Shown here piece by piece: positions 7,707 through 16,275 of a DNA stretch of 52,310 bases. Within the stretch, counting starts at the first letter, position 1, and each line of letters starts with the position of its first letter. The notes beneath the pieces are model-generated. The model did no database searches. It had not been told where the DNA came from and saw nothing but the letters and a program-made list of their open reading frames with translations. The DNA is taken from contig CAJUAN010000017.1 of the NCBI GenBank assembly GCA_910584715.1, positions 1 to 52,310 of the forward strand. The letters run 5' to 3'. Source of the stretch: an uncultured Oscillospiraceae bacterium. Its GTDB lineage: Bacteria > Bacillota > Clostridia > Oscillospirales > Ruminococcaceae. A program made the position numbers and the translations under genes.

Positions 7707-8273
7707 ATGCCAAAAGCAAGAATAACAAGGGAAATGGTAGTAGACGCAGCATTCGATGTAACACGTGCAGCGGGAGCGGAAAACGTCAACGCCCGAACTG
7801 TCTCTGAAAAGCTTTCCTGCTCGACCCAGCCTGTAATGTACCACTTTGCAAGGATCGAAGAGCTGAAAAGAGCCGTCTACCAAAAAGCCGACCTTTTCCA
7901 CACTGAATACCTTATGAATATTGACCCCGGCAAGGGTGTTATGCTGAGCATCGGGCTGAACTATATCCGCTTTGCCATAAAGGAACCGAACCTGTTTCGG
8001 TTCCTTTTCCAATCGGGATTTGCAGTCGAAGCCAGCCTGTTTGAAATGATAAACTCCGATGAACTGAAGCCGCTGCTTGCCGCTATGCAGAACGCAATGG
8101 AAATGACCGAAAAGCAAACTAAGGAAGTGTTTACAACTATCGCGCTTTTCGCCCACGGCTACGCAAGCATTATCGCAAACAATTCACTCGAGTACGACGA
8201 AAAAACCGTTGCCCGTGACCTTACCCGCGCCTACCGCGGAGCGGTACTGGCTGCAAGAGAGGAGAACATATGA
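7707..8273 (+). CDS. TetR-family transcriptional regulator
   Basis: A 188-residue regulator. ATG 7707 is preceded by AAAGGAG at 8 nt; the earlier in-frame ATG at 7689 lies in the palindrome and has no site. The N-terminal helix-turn-helix reads VVDAAFDVTRAAGAENVNAR then VSEKLSCSTQPVMYHF, the usual TetR layout with the recognition helix at about residues 35-50. The C-terminal helical domain (residues 60-185) resembles the TetR_C_33-like domain of regulators in Firmicutes. It overlaps the membrane protease gene by 4 nt and very probably represses its own operon through the palindrome. Confidence 0.88.
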   Translation: MPKARITREMVVDAAFDVTRAAGAENVNARTVSEKLSCSTQPVMYHFARIEELKRAVYQKADLFHTEYLMNIDPGKGVMLSIGLNYIRFAIKEPNLFRFLFQSGFAVEASLFEMINSDELKPLLAAMQNAMEMTEKQTKEVFTTIALFAHGYASIIANNSLEYDEKTVARDLTRAYRGAVLAAREENI

Positions 8274-8995
8274 AGAAATTATACGATAAAAATGAATTAT
8301 GGTTCGCACTTGTCTGGATAATCCTGTACTGTGCCGCTACCATACCCATAAGAGGAAACCTGGGAGACGAAAGTCCCGCCATGCTTGCCGTTCTGGCGCT
8401 GATAGCGGCGGGAATATTTGCCTTTGTGAAAAAGTACCGTCTGGAAGAAAAATACGGTCTTGTAAAGTGGAAAGGCAAAGCCGCCGACTACTTATTTTTT
8501 ATACCAATGCTCGTGCTTATGACAGGAAACCTGTGGGGAGAGATCGCTATGGATTACAGCGGAGCGGCACAGGTTTATGCCGTGCTGTCAATGATTCTTA
8601 TCGGATTTGTTGAAGAAATGCTGTTCCGCGGTTTCTTGTTCAGGATACTTTTGAAAAAAGACCCCGCTCCCGCCGCAATAACAATTTCCGCCGTGACCTT
8701 CGGCATAGGGCACATAGTCAATCTCTTAGCGGGGCAGGCAAACCTTGAAACAGTCCTTCAGGTGCTTTTCGCCATCGCATGGGGATTTATCTTTACGTTT
8801 GTATTTTACAAGTCCGGCAGCTTGCTCGTATGCATTTTTGTACACAGCATGGTAGATGTTTTCTCAAAATTTTCCCCGTATGGTAATGGGGGTACAGCCG
8901 CGTACATACATATATCTGCTACTATTGTCGTCGCTATAGTATACTGTCTGTATCTGAGCCGAAAGCCGGCCGCCCTGACAATCTCCGATGAATAA
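8270..8995 (+). CDS. CPBP-family intramembrane metalloprotease
   Basis: A 241-residue polytopic protein of about seven membrane segments. It has the three CPBP/Abi motifs: EEMLFRGFLFR (Glu-Glu and Arg), FGIGHIVNL (His) and the last HSMVDVF (His, Asp). Family members cleave prenylated or membrane peptides, and in Gram-positives some confer bacteriocin self-immunity. Its ATG overlaps the TetR stop (ATGA), so the two are one operon. A substrate cannot be inferred; the tightly controlled promoter suggests an inducible defence or immunity role. Confidence 0.85.
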   Translation: MKKLYDKNELWFALVWIILYCAATIPIRGNLGDESPAMLAVLALIAAGIFAFVKKYRLEEKYGLVKWKGKAADYLFFIPMLVLMTGNLWGEIAMDYSGAAQVYAVLSMILIGFVEEMLFRGFLFRILLKKDPAPAAITISAVTFGIGHIVNLLAGQANLETVLQVLFAIAWGFIFTFVFYKSGSLLVCIFVHSMVDVFSKFSPYGNGGTAAYIHISATIVVAIVYCLYLSRKPAALTISDE

Positions 8996-9000
8996 TTAAA

Positions 9001-9035
9001 AACAGGGCAGAGCCGTTAAAACGCTCTGCCCTGTT
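9001..9035. terminator. Hairpin terminator between convergent genes
   Basis: AACAGGGCAGAGC (9001-9013) pairs with GCTCTGCCCTGTT (9023-9035) over a 9-nt loop. It sits between the convergent CPBP and SGNH genes. T-runs are modest on both sides (TTTTTT at 9050 on the plus strand), so it probably stops both transcripts. Confidence 0.7.
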
Positions 9036-9053
9036 CAATATACCATCTGTTTT

Positions 9054-10355
9054 TTATGAAACCGTAAGTGCGAGAATTGTAATCCCCTTGTCCTCGCTGC
9101 CCTCGGCTGGCTTTATCTCAACTGTATGCTTTGCGACCTCGTTGGCAAGCTTTACCTGCTTGGTAATGCCGTAGCTGCCCCAGCCTCCTGTGAAATCGGC
9201 TTCAAGCTTGCCCTTGCGCTCGCCGTCCACATAGACCTCGTAGGTACCGCTTTTGCCGTCCGTGGTACACATAAAGAACACGCCGAGGTTCCTGCATTCA
9301 ACATCAAAGGTAAGAGTACCTCCCGACGTTGTTTTCCAGTTGTTATGGAACTGGTCGTAAAAATCCTTTTCCACAACCTCGAAGCCCTCGGAGGAGGTCG
9401 CCGTGATATCCGCCGCGCTGAGCAGCTTCGCGTTGACGTAATAGTCCTTTGTGAGAGGCTCAGCTGCAAAGGGAGCCGGCTCCTCTGTAATGCTGTCAAG
9501 GCTGTCGTAAACGCTGTCAAGATAGCGCGAAACTATCTGACCTATGATATCGTGACCGGCGTCGTTGGGGTGGATATTGTCGGGGGAAATGTCTTTCCAG
9601 ATAAGATTTCCCGCCGCGACCTCGGGATATACCGCGTCGTGATAGCTGAGCATAGGCAGGTCGTAAGCCGCGCCTATCTCCTTGTGAATATCCTGCATGC
9701 TTGCACCGTCCTCCATGGTGGTGAAAAGAAGCATTACTGCGGGATTGCTGTCGCAGGACAATATTTTACGCACAAGGCTGTCATAGGAGTACTTGTTCAT
9801 AGTCCTGTCGGAATCGTTTACGGAGAATTCTACAATTACAGCGTCGGGCTTGTAGGCTAACAGATGCTCGTCCACGCGGTGAACGCCCAGATAGCTGTCG
9901 GTTCCGCCAATGCCCGCGTTAACAAAATTTATCTCTGCGCCGGGGAATTTGTTCTGCCACCAGTCGCGGAAAAGCGAAGCGTAGCATTTATCCTGCGAGG
10001 ACGCCAGGCTTCCCTGAGTAATGGAGCCGCCGATAACGCCGACGGTGACCTCCTCGCCGTTCTTGGCTTTTTTCATAGCATGAGCAAGCCGGACTTTATT
10101 GCCCTCGCTCATGAGCGCTCTTCCGTACATCTTATCGGACACTCCCTCCTCCAAATTTACTGGCACTCCCGCTTCCGCCGCGTTGGGATCGGCAGCGATA
10201 GTCACAGCCTCCGGCGTGCTTGCCGAAACGGCTTCGGAAACGCTTTGGGTAACGTCCCCGCCGTCGGCGGAGCCGCTTTTGCATGAGGCGAACACTGCCG
10301 CGCACATTGCCGCCGCCGCGATTGCGGACACCCTTTTTTTGGTTATCGTCTTCAA
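9054..10355 (-). CDS. SGNH/GDSL esterase lipoprotein
   Basis: About 433 residues. I favour TTG 10355 as start because AGAAGGA abuts the ATG at 10364 and is correctly spaced only for the TTG. A lipoprotein signal ends in the lipobox VFASC, then a Ser/Thr/Ala-rich linker. The SGNH hydrolase domain has block I VIGGSITQG (Ser), the Gly and Asn blocks (NAGIGGTDSY, VEFSVND) and block V DNIHPNDAGH (Asp, His), so it is probably active. The last ~130 residues look like a beta-sandwich that may bind carbohydrate. It follows the GH9 gene on the same strand and probably deacylates plant or host glycans at the cell surface. Confidence 0.82.
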   Translation of the reverse strand: MKTITKKRVSAIAAAAMCAAVFASCKSGSADGGDVTQSVSEAVSASTPEAVTIAADPNAAEAGVPVNLEEGVSDKMYGRALMSEGNKVRLAHAMKKAKNGEEVTVGVIGGSITQGSLASSQDKCYASLFRDWWQNKFPGAEINFVNAGIGGTDSYLGVHRVDEHLLAYKPDAVIVEFSVNDSDRTMNKYSYDSLVRKILSCDSNPAVMLLFTTMEDGASMQDIHKEIGAAYDLPMLSYHDAVYPEVAAGNLIWKDISPDNIHPNDAGHDIIGQIVSRYLDSVYDSLDSITEEPAPFAAEPLTKDYYVNAKLLSAADITATSSEGFEVVEKDFYDQFHNNWKTTSGGTLTFDVECRNLGVFFMCTTDGKSGTYEVYVDGERKGKLEADFTGGWGSYGITKQVKLANEVAKHTVEIKPAEGSEDKGITILALTVS

Positions 10356-10431
10356 ATGTATCATTCCTTCTATACTTTAATGTCCGCCCGCAGACCCGCG
10401 CCGGCGGACGGCTTTTGTTTTCTGACGGATA

Positions 10432-12048
10432 TCAGCTTTTCAGCGATTCAAGGTACCCCGTAACGAAAACTGCCGCGGAATTGCAGTATATAGCCGCCTC
10501 GTTGGTGGAGTAGCTGTACAGGATATCATAATAGCACTTTGCCGGGGGAGCCTCGGCAGGTATGTTCCAGTGGGTGAAATCGTCGTCGGCGTCCTTGTTC
10601 GGGCCGCAAACCAGCAGTCCCGGAACAGGCTCTTCGGTTTCGTCAGCCTCGGAGGGACGGTGATGAGGGTGCATTACCGACTTATTTCCGAAGCCCGTAA
10701 CATAGCATATGTCCATAGGGTTTTTCCCCAAAATGTAGTTTAGCTGCTCGCATACGGTCTGTAAATATTCGTCGCACCTGAATATCTTATAGGCAAGTAT
10801 AAGTACGATACTGTCGGTCATGGAGTACATATTGCTGCCGCGGATATAGTCATCCGAGTCTTTTGCCGTGCCGTAGCCGCTTTTTTGACTTAGGCTGTAG
10901 AGATTATCAGCTCTTACTCTCAGCTGAAGCTTTATGGACTGCTCAACAAATTCATTTTTGGGCTGATCCCCGAAAAGATACGCAGCCGCTCCGAAGCCGC
11001 CGTTTTCGCGGTTCACGAATCCGGTAGCGCTGACGTGTTCGTAGAGAGACATTATTTTATCGTGGAAAGCTTTATCGCCCGTGGTTTCGTACAGCTCGCA
11101 CACCGCCCAGAACATCTCGTCGTCGGGATCGCTGTCGTAGAAGTCGCCCGCCGCGCTCACCGCCGTTGTGGGGGGAGGTTCGAAGGGTTCGTAGTGCGGA
11201 TTGTTCATGAGCCATATCCAAGCGTTTATGGAAGCCTCATGAAGTCTGCCGGAAAATTCTCCGTCAACGCTTCGGAACACTCTCGAAGCAAGGGAAGTTA
11301 CCGCGCAGAAACAGGCGGCAGCCTGATGTGAACGTGGGAAAACGAACTGTTCCGTAATGTCGTCTTCAGGCATAATAATGGCAACTGTTTTCACGGAAGA
11401 TACCTTGTGGTAAACGCCTCCGTCGCGCGCCTGCATTTTAAGCAGCCATTCAAGCCCCACGCGGCATTCGCTGAGAATGTCCGGTACGCCGCTTTCCGAT
11501 TCTGGAATATCCGTGCTTTCGGTAAAGCTTTCGGGGAACAGCATATAGGCGTACAAAAGATGTCCGAGGGTAACGCAGGTACAAACGGTGTATTTGCCGT
11601 AACCGCCCGAATCGTGCCAGCCTCCGCTTACGTCAAGTCGCTTTGCGGGAGAGTCAAACAACGGTACAAGCTCCGTGTGGCACGGGTCGTGGGCATACTC
11701 ACCCGCATAACGCTTGTCAAGTGGGGCGCAGCGGTTGTAGTAAAGTCCTTTCAGCAGCGCTGTTTTCAGTTTGCTGTAAGGCTTTTCCGATATGGAAAAA
11801 ACAGGCGAACGCCTTCTGCCCGCACGTATATAGTAATTTCCGCAGCGGTCGAGCTTTGAAAAGTCCATGACCGAAACGGTATCGGACGAAGCTTTGTCGG
11901 AAACGGGTCCGGCTGCCGCCGCCTGAAATACAGTCCTGCCGGTCAGAGCGTCCACAACAGAGAAATCGTCCGCAATACCGACAAAAGCGGCGGTTTTGCG
12001 CATGGTGCGGCAATATCCGAGCTGATTAAGAACGATTTTTTTACTCAT
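10432..12048 (-). CDS. Glycoside hydrolase family 9 enzyme without signal peptide
   Basis: A 538-residue protein from ATG 12048, preceded by GGGGG at 7 nt; a longer frame to 12096 adds only basic residues. The N-terminal Ig-like CelD_N domain starts at KKIVLNQLGYC. The (alpha/alpha)6 catalytic domain carries GGWHDSGGYGKYT (residues 142-154, catalytic Asp), the substrate motif HPHHRPSEAD, and STNEAAIYCNSA with the acid Glu near the end. No signal peptide, dockerin or binding module is visible, so it is likely cytoplasmic and may act on imported cello-oligosaccharides or amino-sugar oligomers. Some signal-less GH9 proteins are exo-glucosaminidases, so specificity is open. Confidence 0.88.
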   Translation of the reverse strand: MSKKIVLNQLGYCRTMRKTAAFVGIADDFSVVDALTGRTVFQAAAAGPVSDKASSDTVSVMDFSKLDRCGNYYIRAGRRRSPVFSISEKPYSKLKTALLKGLYYNRCAPLDKRYAGEYAHDPCHTELVPLFDSPAKRLDVSGGWHDSGGYGKYTVCTCVTLGHLLYAYMLFPESFTESTDIPESESGVPDILSECRVGLEWLLKMQARDGGVYHKVSSVKTVAIIMPEDDITEQFVFPRSHQAAACFCAVTSLASRVFRSVDGEFSGRLHEASINAWIWLMNNPHYEPFEPPPTTAVSAAGDFYDSDPDDEMFWAVCELYETTGDKAFHDKIMSLYEHVSATGFVNRENGGFGAAAYLFGDQPKNEFVEQSIKLQLRVRADNLYSLSQKSGYGTAKDSDDYIRGSNMYSMTDSIVLILAYKIFRCDEYLQTVCEQLNYILGKNPMDICYVTGFGNKSVMHPHHRPSEADETEEPVPGLLVCGPNKDADDDFTHWNIPAEAPPAKCYYDILYSYSTNEAAIYCNSAAVFVTGYLESLKS

Positions 12049-12363
12049 AGACCGACCCCCTTTCCGCGTACCGGAAATCCGCCGTATGCGTTTCAAAGCA
12101 AACAGTGCGGACTGATTTTTTCTTTGATTTAATTATACATTATTTTATGCACAAAAGTGATAAGCTTTTTCATTGTTTTTTTTACATTTTTGTTAAATTG
12201 ACATAGTATAAGGAAAAAATAAGCAGTTTTTTGTAGAAAATATATAATATACGGTCGTTAAAATATCTAAATTGTTGGTTGACTTTTATGACGTATTTTG
12301 CTATAATAATATAGTGCAAATGCAAATATGTTGACCCTGCAAAATAAAATAGGAGGTTATTAA
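12049..12363. promoter_or_regulatory. Divergent promoter region, GH9 and solute-binding protein
   Basis: This 315-bp AT-rich gap has no gene. On the plus strand TTGACT (12279-12284), a 17-nt spacer and TATAAT (12302-12307) form a strong promoter with TTTTGC before the -10. On the minus strand TATAAT (12132-12137) is the likely -10 for the GH9 gene, with a poor -35. The plus-strand leader, with GCAAATATG, CAAAATAAAATAGGAGG and the first codons, is very like the leader of the paralogous gene ending at 18352. Confidence 0.75.
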
Positions 12364-13863
12364 ATGAAAAACACTAAAAAAATTCTTGCGGGCGTAATGG
12401 CTCTCGCAATGACAGCCGGATTCGCAGCCTGCGGCGGTGACGACAATCAGGGAACAGGCGACGGAGGAAACGGCGGCGGAGGCGGCGGAGAAGCTGAAGT
12501 AACTACCACTTCCGAGGCTATTACAACAACGGCGGCTACAGTTGCAGTAAACGAAGCTGGTCTTGAGGACGACGAAGAATCGGTTATCGAAAACGCTATG
12601 TCACAGCTTCAGGACGTTACACTTGAAAATAACGAAATTAAGTGGCTTGCCCACTATGATATTAATCCCTCGGGCAACGGCGCGTCAAAATCCGTTGCGC
12701 TGGAAATGTTCGAGAGAAAATACGGCGGTTCCGTTAAATTCTATCAGACCACATGGGAGAACCGCTACAACGATCTGTCTACATACGTTCTCGGCGGCGA
12801 GGGAATCGACTTCTTCCCCGGCGACGACGTTTACAACTACCCCAAGGGAATCATCAGCGGAATGTTCCAGTCCGTTGACGACTATATTGACATAAACTCC
12901 GCCATATGGCAGAATACTGCCAATGCAATGGAGATATTCAACTTCGGCGGAAAGCACTTCCAGTTTGTAACTGGCGTTGAAGCCGAGGAGATCGTAATTT
13001 ACAATACCGCTACTATTGAGGCTAACGGCTTTGACGATCCCTGGGAAATGTACAAGGAAGGCACGTGGAACTGGGATTCCTTCAAGAAGATGCTGCAGGA
13101 CTTTGTTGACGAGGAGAACGACCAGTGGGGTCTTGACGGATACTGGTCTGAAAACGCACTTCTCTGCTCCGGCGGTGTTCCTACAGTAAGTTCTGTTGAC
13201 GGACAGCTTGTCTGCAACCTTAACGATCCCGGCATGGAAAAAGAAATGAACTTCCAGTATGATCTGTTTACAGACGGACTTATATTCCCCAGAGAGCAGT
13301 TCTCATGGCAGGAGCAGCCTCAGATGATAGGCGAAGGCAGACAGCTCTTCTACATCATTGGACCATATGCTATAAGATCAGACCCTGCCACATGGTCGAC
13401 AAAGCTTGATCCTGCAAATCTGGGAATCGCTCCGGTTCCTTCCCCTGCCGATTCCGACCCCTATCAGGTAGCAAAGATAAACGGCTTCGCTCTCTGTAAG
13501 GGTGCGACCAATCCTCAGGGCGTTGCGCTCTACGCTGAGTGCAATATCGTAGGAGCTGCTGACGAGGGCGCGGAGGCTATCTCCAGAAGAAAAGCACTGG
13601 ACGACTATCAGTGGTCCGAGGCTATCTACGATCAGCTTAAGGAGATCCATGAAATAGCCAACCAGTACCCCGTATACGACCTTGCTTCCGGCTGCTCCAC
13701 CGATATCGCTTCCTACACAACGCAGGGCGGCGACGACGTTGGCGTAAGAGCTGCAATGCACGGTACGGACTGGGCTTCCACAAGAGAATCCATTGCGGAT
13801 ACGATCGTTATGCTTGTTGAAGAGGTAAACACCGAGCTTCAGACTAAGGTTTCCGAAATGTAA
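12364..13863 (+). CDS. Extracellular solute-binding lipoprotein (family 1)
   Basis: A 499-residue ABC-importer binding protein with AGGAGG before the ATG. It has a lipoprotein signal with lipobox GFAAC, then a Gly/Thr-rich linker of about 40 residues, then the two-lobed fold of sugar-binding family 1 proteins (for example VIYNTATIEANGFDDPWEM, TWNWDSFKKML). No permease or ATPase gene is near, so it must use a transporter encoded elsewhere. The gene on the minus strand at 16907-18352 is a close paralogue that shares whole phrases such as IEANGFDDP and ENRYNDLST/ENRFNDLST. The ligand is probably an oligosaccharide, given the adjacent GH9 enzyme. Confidence 0.88.
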   Translation: MKNTKKILAGVMALAMTAGFAACGGDDNQGTGDGGNGGGGGGEAEVTTTSEAITTTAATVAVNEAGLEDDEESVIENAMSQLQDVTLENNEIKWLAHYDINPSGNGASKSVALEMFERKYGGSVKFYQTTWENRYNDLSTYVLGGEGIDFFPGDDVYNYPKGIISGMFQSVDDYIDINSAIWQNTANAMEIFNFGGKHFQFVTGVEAEEIVIYNTATIEANGFDDPWEMYKEGTWNWDSFKKMLQDFVDEENDQWGLDGYWSENALLCSGGVPTVSSVDGQLVCNLNDPGMEKEMNFQYDLFTDGLIFPREQFSWQEQPQMIGEGRQLFYIIGPYAIRSDPATWSTKLDPANLGIAPVPSPADSDPYQVAKINGFALCKGATNPQGVALYAECNIVGAADEGAEAISRRKALDDYQWSEAIYDQLKEIHEIANQYPVYDLASGCSTDIASYTTQGGDDVGVRAAMHGTDWASTRESIADTIVMLVEEVNTELQTKVSEM

Positions 13864-13877
13864 TTTTATAAAGCCTT

Positions 13878-13907
13878 ACGGCTGTCGGACAAAGCTCCGG
13901 CAGCCGT
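13878..13907. terminator. Hairpin between convergent genes
   Basis: ACGGCTG (13878-13884) pairs with CAGCCGT (13901-13907), extended inward by CGGA/TCCG. It lies between the convergent solute-binding and YtaF-like genes. Neither side has a strong T-run, so termination is plausible but not certain. Confidence 0.45.
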
Positions 13908-13909
13908 AC

Positions 13910-14503
13910 TCATTTGAGAAATGCAAGAACGATCAGCGCGGCTCCGCACAGCCAGCCGAGCCTGATATTCGGAGAGGACGCTATTTTGCGTCCCAGCCGC
14001 CAGCCGAGTGATACGGTGAGCAGTCCCGCGGCAAAGGAGACCGCCGCAAGCAGGGGAACGTTCAAATTGTCAAGTCCCGCGCTTACGCCCGTGACAAGCG
14101 AGTCCGCGGACAGAGCGGCGGCAAGGGCTACAGCCTCGCGCGGGGAAATGCTTTTGGAATTGTCCGTATCCGCAGCCGCGCCGTCGAAAAACAGTACGGC
14201 GGGATTCTGATTTTTTCCGCTTTTTTTCAGACGTTCCGCAAGGCGTTTAAAATAGCCCTGAAACAGGTTGAACAGCCCCAAAAGTATCAGCAGGACAAAC
14301 GAAACGGCTCCGCAGACCTTTTCGGGAACGAAACGTCCGATAAGATCGGCAAACGCCGCAGAGCCCGACAAAAACAGCGCTCCCGTAAAGCTGATTATCA
14401 CAGAAGAACGCAAGGGTATCTTTATCCCCGCCGCTCCTATTCCGGCTGCTGCGGCAAAGCCGTCGGTGCAGACGGCCGCCGTCAGAAGAAGAATTTTAAG
14501 CAT
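13910..14503 (-). CDS. MntP/YtaF-like membrane protein
   Basis: A 197-residue polytopic protein, six predicted membrane segments in two halves. The internal repeat (VCTDGFAAAAGIGAAGIKIP and AALSADSLVTGVSAGL) has the conserved Asp in each half that marks the MntP manganese-exporter / sporulation protein YtaF family. The loop between halves is hydrophilic (residues about 90-120). ATG 14503 is better spaced from GGAAAGTGG than TTG 14509. It is a single gene, convergent with the solute-binding gene. YtaF is the closer match in arrangement, but transport of Mn is possible. Confidence 0.72.
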   Translation of the reverse strand: MLKILLLTAAVCTDGFAAAAGIGAAGIKIPLRSSVIISFTGALFLSGSAAFADLIGRFVPEKVCGAVSFVLLILLGLFNLFQGYFKRLAERLKKSGKNQNPAVLFFDGAAADTDNSKSISPREAVALAAALSADSLVTGVSAGLDNLNVPLLAAVSFAAGLLTVSLGWRLGRKIASSPNIRLGWLCGAALIVLAFLK

Positions 14504-14750
14504 TGTCAACCACTTTCCGAAAGTATTCTCTTTGACAGTTTATGAAAAAATTGAAAAAATGTGATTGACTTAACGGTCGATTTGTGGTATCCTTATATTA
14601 TGCTTTTGCAGTATACTGAAACGCGGAATATGTGTATTTCCGCGGATATCGGTATGTTGCCTTGGTTCGGACGGCTCTACAGGCTGGAGTAATTGTGTCG
14701 GATTGCCCCTTCAGATTAAATAATTTGTTTCAAAACGGAGGTGCGTTTTT
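14504..14750. promoter_or_regulatory. Leader and promoter region of birA
   Basis: A TTGACT at about 14567 is followed 17 nt later by TATCCT, then TATATTAT, a probable promoter. The roughly 150-nt leader contains a small hairpin, GCGGAA/TTCCGC, and an AT-rich stretch before AAACGGAGG. I recognise no riboswitch and no biotin operator palindrome in it. Confidence 0.45.
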
Positions 14751-15728
14751 ATGCCGTTAAAGGATAAGGTGTTGGCCGTCCTGGAAGAAAATAAGGGAAA
14801 AAGCGTGTCGGGAAGCGAAATAGCCCGCAGCGTTGGTATGACGAGAAGCGCGGTATGGAAGGCTGTAAAAACTCTTCGGGAAGAGGGTTATTCCATATGT
14901 GCGGTGACAAACAGGGGTTACTGCCTGTCGGAAGAAAGCGACTTTTTAAGCGAGCCGTCTATCATTCCCAACCTCAGAACTAAAGCTCTGGGACGGAAAA
15001 TCGACGTATTCAAGACAATAGACTCTACAAATAATTTTGCAAAGAGTCTTGCCCAGCTCGGCGCGGTACACGGTACGACCGTAGTGTCCGAAGTCCAGAC
15101 CCAGGGCAAGGGACGCATGGGAAGAGACTTTTATTCCCCTATGGGCATGGGCGTTTACATGAGCGTTATACTCAGACCCAGGCTTTCCGTTGAGCATTCG
15201 CTGCTTATCACCTCCTGCGCGGCTGTAGCCGTGGCTGAGGCGATAGAAAAGGTCGCGGGTATCGAGTGTAAGATCAAATGGGTAAACGACATTTACGCGG
15301 GCGGGAAAAAGCTCTGCGGTATACTTACCGAAGCCTCCGTTGACGTGGAACAGGGCGGTCTGGAATACGCTATCGTGGGAATGGGCATAAACGTACAGAA
15401 TGTTACGTTCCCAAAGAATCTGACCGATATAGCCACGTCCGTAAAAATGGAGTCGGGCAAGTCAGTGTCGAGAAGCCAGCTTGCCGCCGAGATACTCAAC
15501 TGCCTTGAGGAACGCCTTGAAACCATTAGGGACAAGAGTTTCCTTGAGGAGTACCGCAGACGTTCAAACGTTATAGGAACTCGTATTGAAGTCACTCACA
15601 ATGAGATCTCCGAGGAAATGGACTGCATCGGCATAGACGAGATCGGCAGACTGCTTGTGCGCCTTGACAGCGGCGAAGAAAAAGCGCTGACGTCTGGAAC
15701 GGTCAGGGTCGTAAAGCAGGATCAGTGA
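14751..15728 (+). CDS. birA: Bifunctional biotin ligase / biotin operon repressor
   Basis: A 325-residue BirA. The N-terminal winged helix (residues 1-65: VSGSEIARSVGMTRSAVWKA, TNRGYCL) binds DNA. The central ligase domain has the biotin-AMP loop GKGRMGR and KWVNDIYAGGKKLCGIL; a C-terminal SH3-like domain ends the chain. It activates biotin to biotinyl-AMP and transfers it to carboxylase carrier proteins, and in the apo-dimer form represses biotin genes. Length and motifs are standard for the two-domain Gram-positive form. It is monocistronic here, with no biotin genes nearby. Confidence 0.95.
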   Translation: MPLKDKVLAVLEENKGKSVSGSEIARSVGMTRSAVWKAVKTLREEGYSICAVTNRGYCLSEESDFLSEPSIIPNLRTKALGRKIDVFKTIDSTNNFAKSLAQLGAVHGTTVVSEVQTQGKGRMGRDFYSPMGMGVYMSVILRPRLSVEHSLLITSCAAVAVAEAIEKVAGIECKIKWVNDIYAGGKKLCGILTEASVDVEQGGLEYAIVGMGINVQNVTFPKNLTDIATSVKMESGKSVSRSQLAAEILNCLEERLETIRDKSFLEEYRRRSNVIGTRIEVTHNEISEEMDCIGIDEIGRLLVRLDSGEEKALTSGTVRVVKQDQ

Positions 15729-15740
15729 CAAAGAAATACT

Positions 15741-15779
15741 AAAAAAATGCTGCCGCAGGGGATATGCCCTTGTGACAGC
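15741..15779 (-). terminator. Terminator downstream of the DUF4830 gene
   Basis: On the minus strand GCTGTCACAAGGG pairs with CCCCTGCGGCAGC, with two mismatches, and is followed by ATTTTTTT. It is placed 8 nt after the stop of the minus-strand gene and 13 nt after the birA stop, so it probably also stops birA transcription. Confidence 0.75.
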
Positions 15780-15786
15780 GTTTCTC

Positions 15787-16275
15787 TTATTCGGCATCGG
15801 CGGCAAGATATGTCTGTACCGTCGGGGACAGCAGCGGTTTAACAAAGCCTCCCTCTCCTGTAAGGGTGATATCCCCGCCTATCAGACGGTCTCCCGACAT
15901 CATCATTGTGGCGGTGACGTTTTCAGGGTGGTCTGGATAGTTCAGAACCTGATAGGTAATGATCGTCACGGGCTTGCCCTGGTACTTTTCAAGGTCAAAG
16001 CCCTGCTGCTTCTGTAAAGCGGCGTAGTCGGCGTATGCCGCGTCGGTAACGGACGGAACGGTTATCTCCTCCTTTGAAACAGGCTCGGGCTTGACTATCC
16101 AGCCCTGCGAGTTGAGAAACTCGATCCTTTCGGCATTTGCCGCCATTGTGAACATCTTGTCTGCCTCGTTCTCCTCTTTGGCTTTGGAGAATAAAAACAG
16201 CGCTGCCACAGCTACAGCCGCAAGAATAAAAAATAAAAATATTTTAATTCCTTTTTTAGACGAACCTTTGCTCAC
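15787..16275 (-). CDS. Membrane-anchored DUF4830 protein
   Basis: A 162-residue protein with one N-terminal membrane helix (residues about 10-31) after a Lys-rich start, so most of the chain is outside the cell. The exposed part fits the DUF4830 pattern: RIEFLNSQGWIV, then YAALQKQQGFDLEKYQGKPV, a TYQVLNYP segment and a Gly-rich GGDITLTGEGGF. The function of this family is unknown; it is common in Clostridia and often single-gene, as here. Confidence 0.72.
   Translation of the reverse strand: MSKGSSKKGIKIFLFFILAAVAVAALFLFSKAKEENEADKMFTMAANAERIEFLNSQGWIVKPEPVSKEEITVPSVTDAAYADYAALQKQQGFDLEKYQGKPVTIITYQVLNYPDHPENVTATMMMSGDRLIGGDITLTGEGGFVKPLLSPTVQTYLAADAE

Noticed and set aside
14654..14692. Twelve-codon open frame (MLPWFGRLYRLE) in the birA leader
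   Set aside because: Weak ribosome binding site and no repeated regulatory codons; could be chance.
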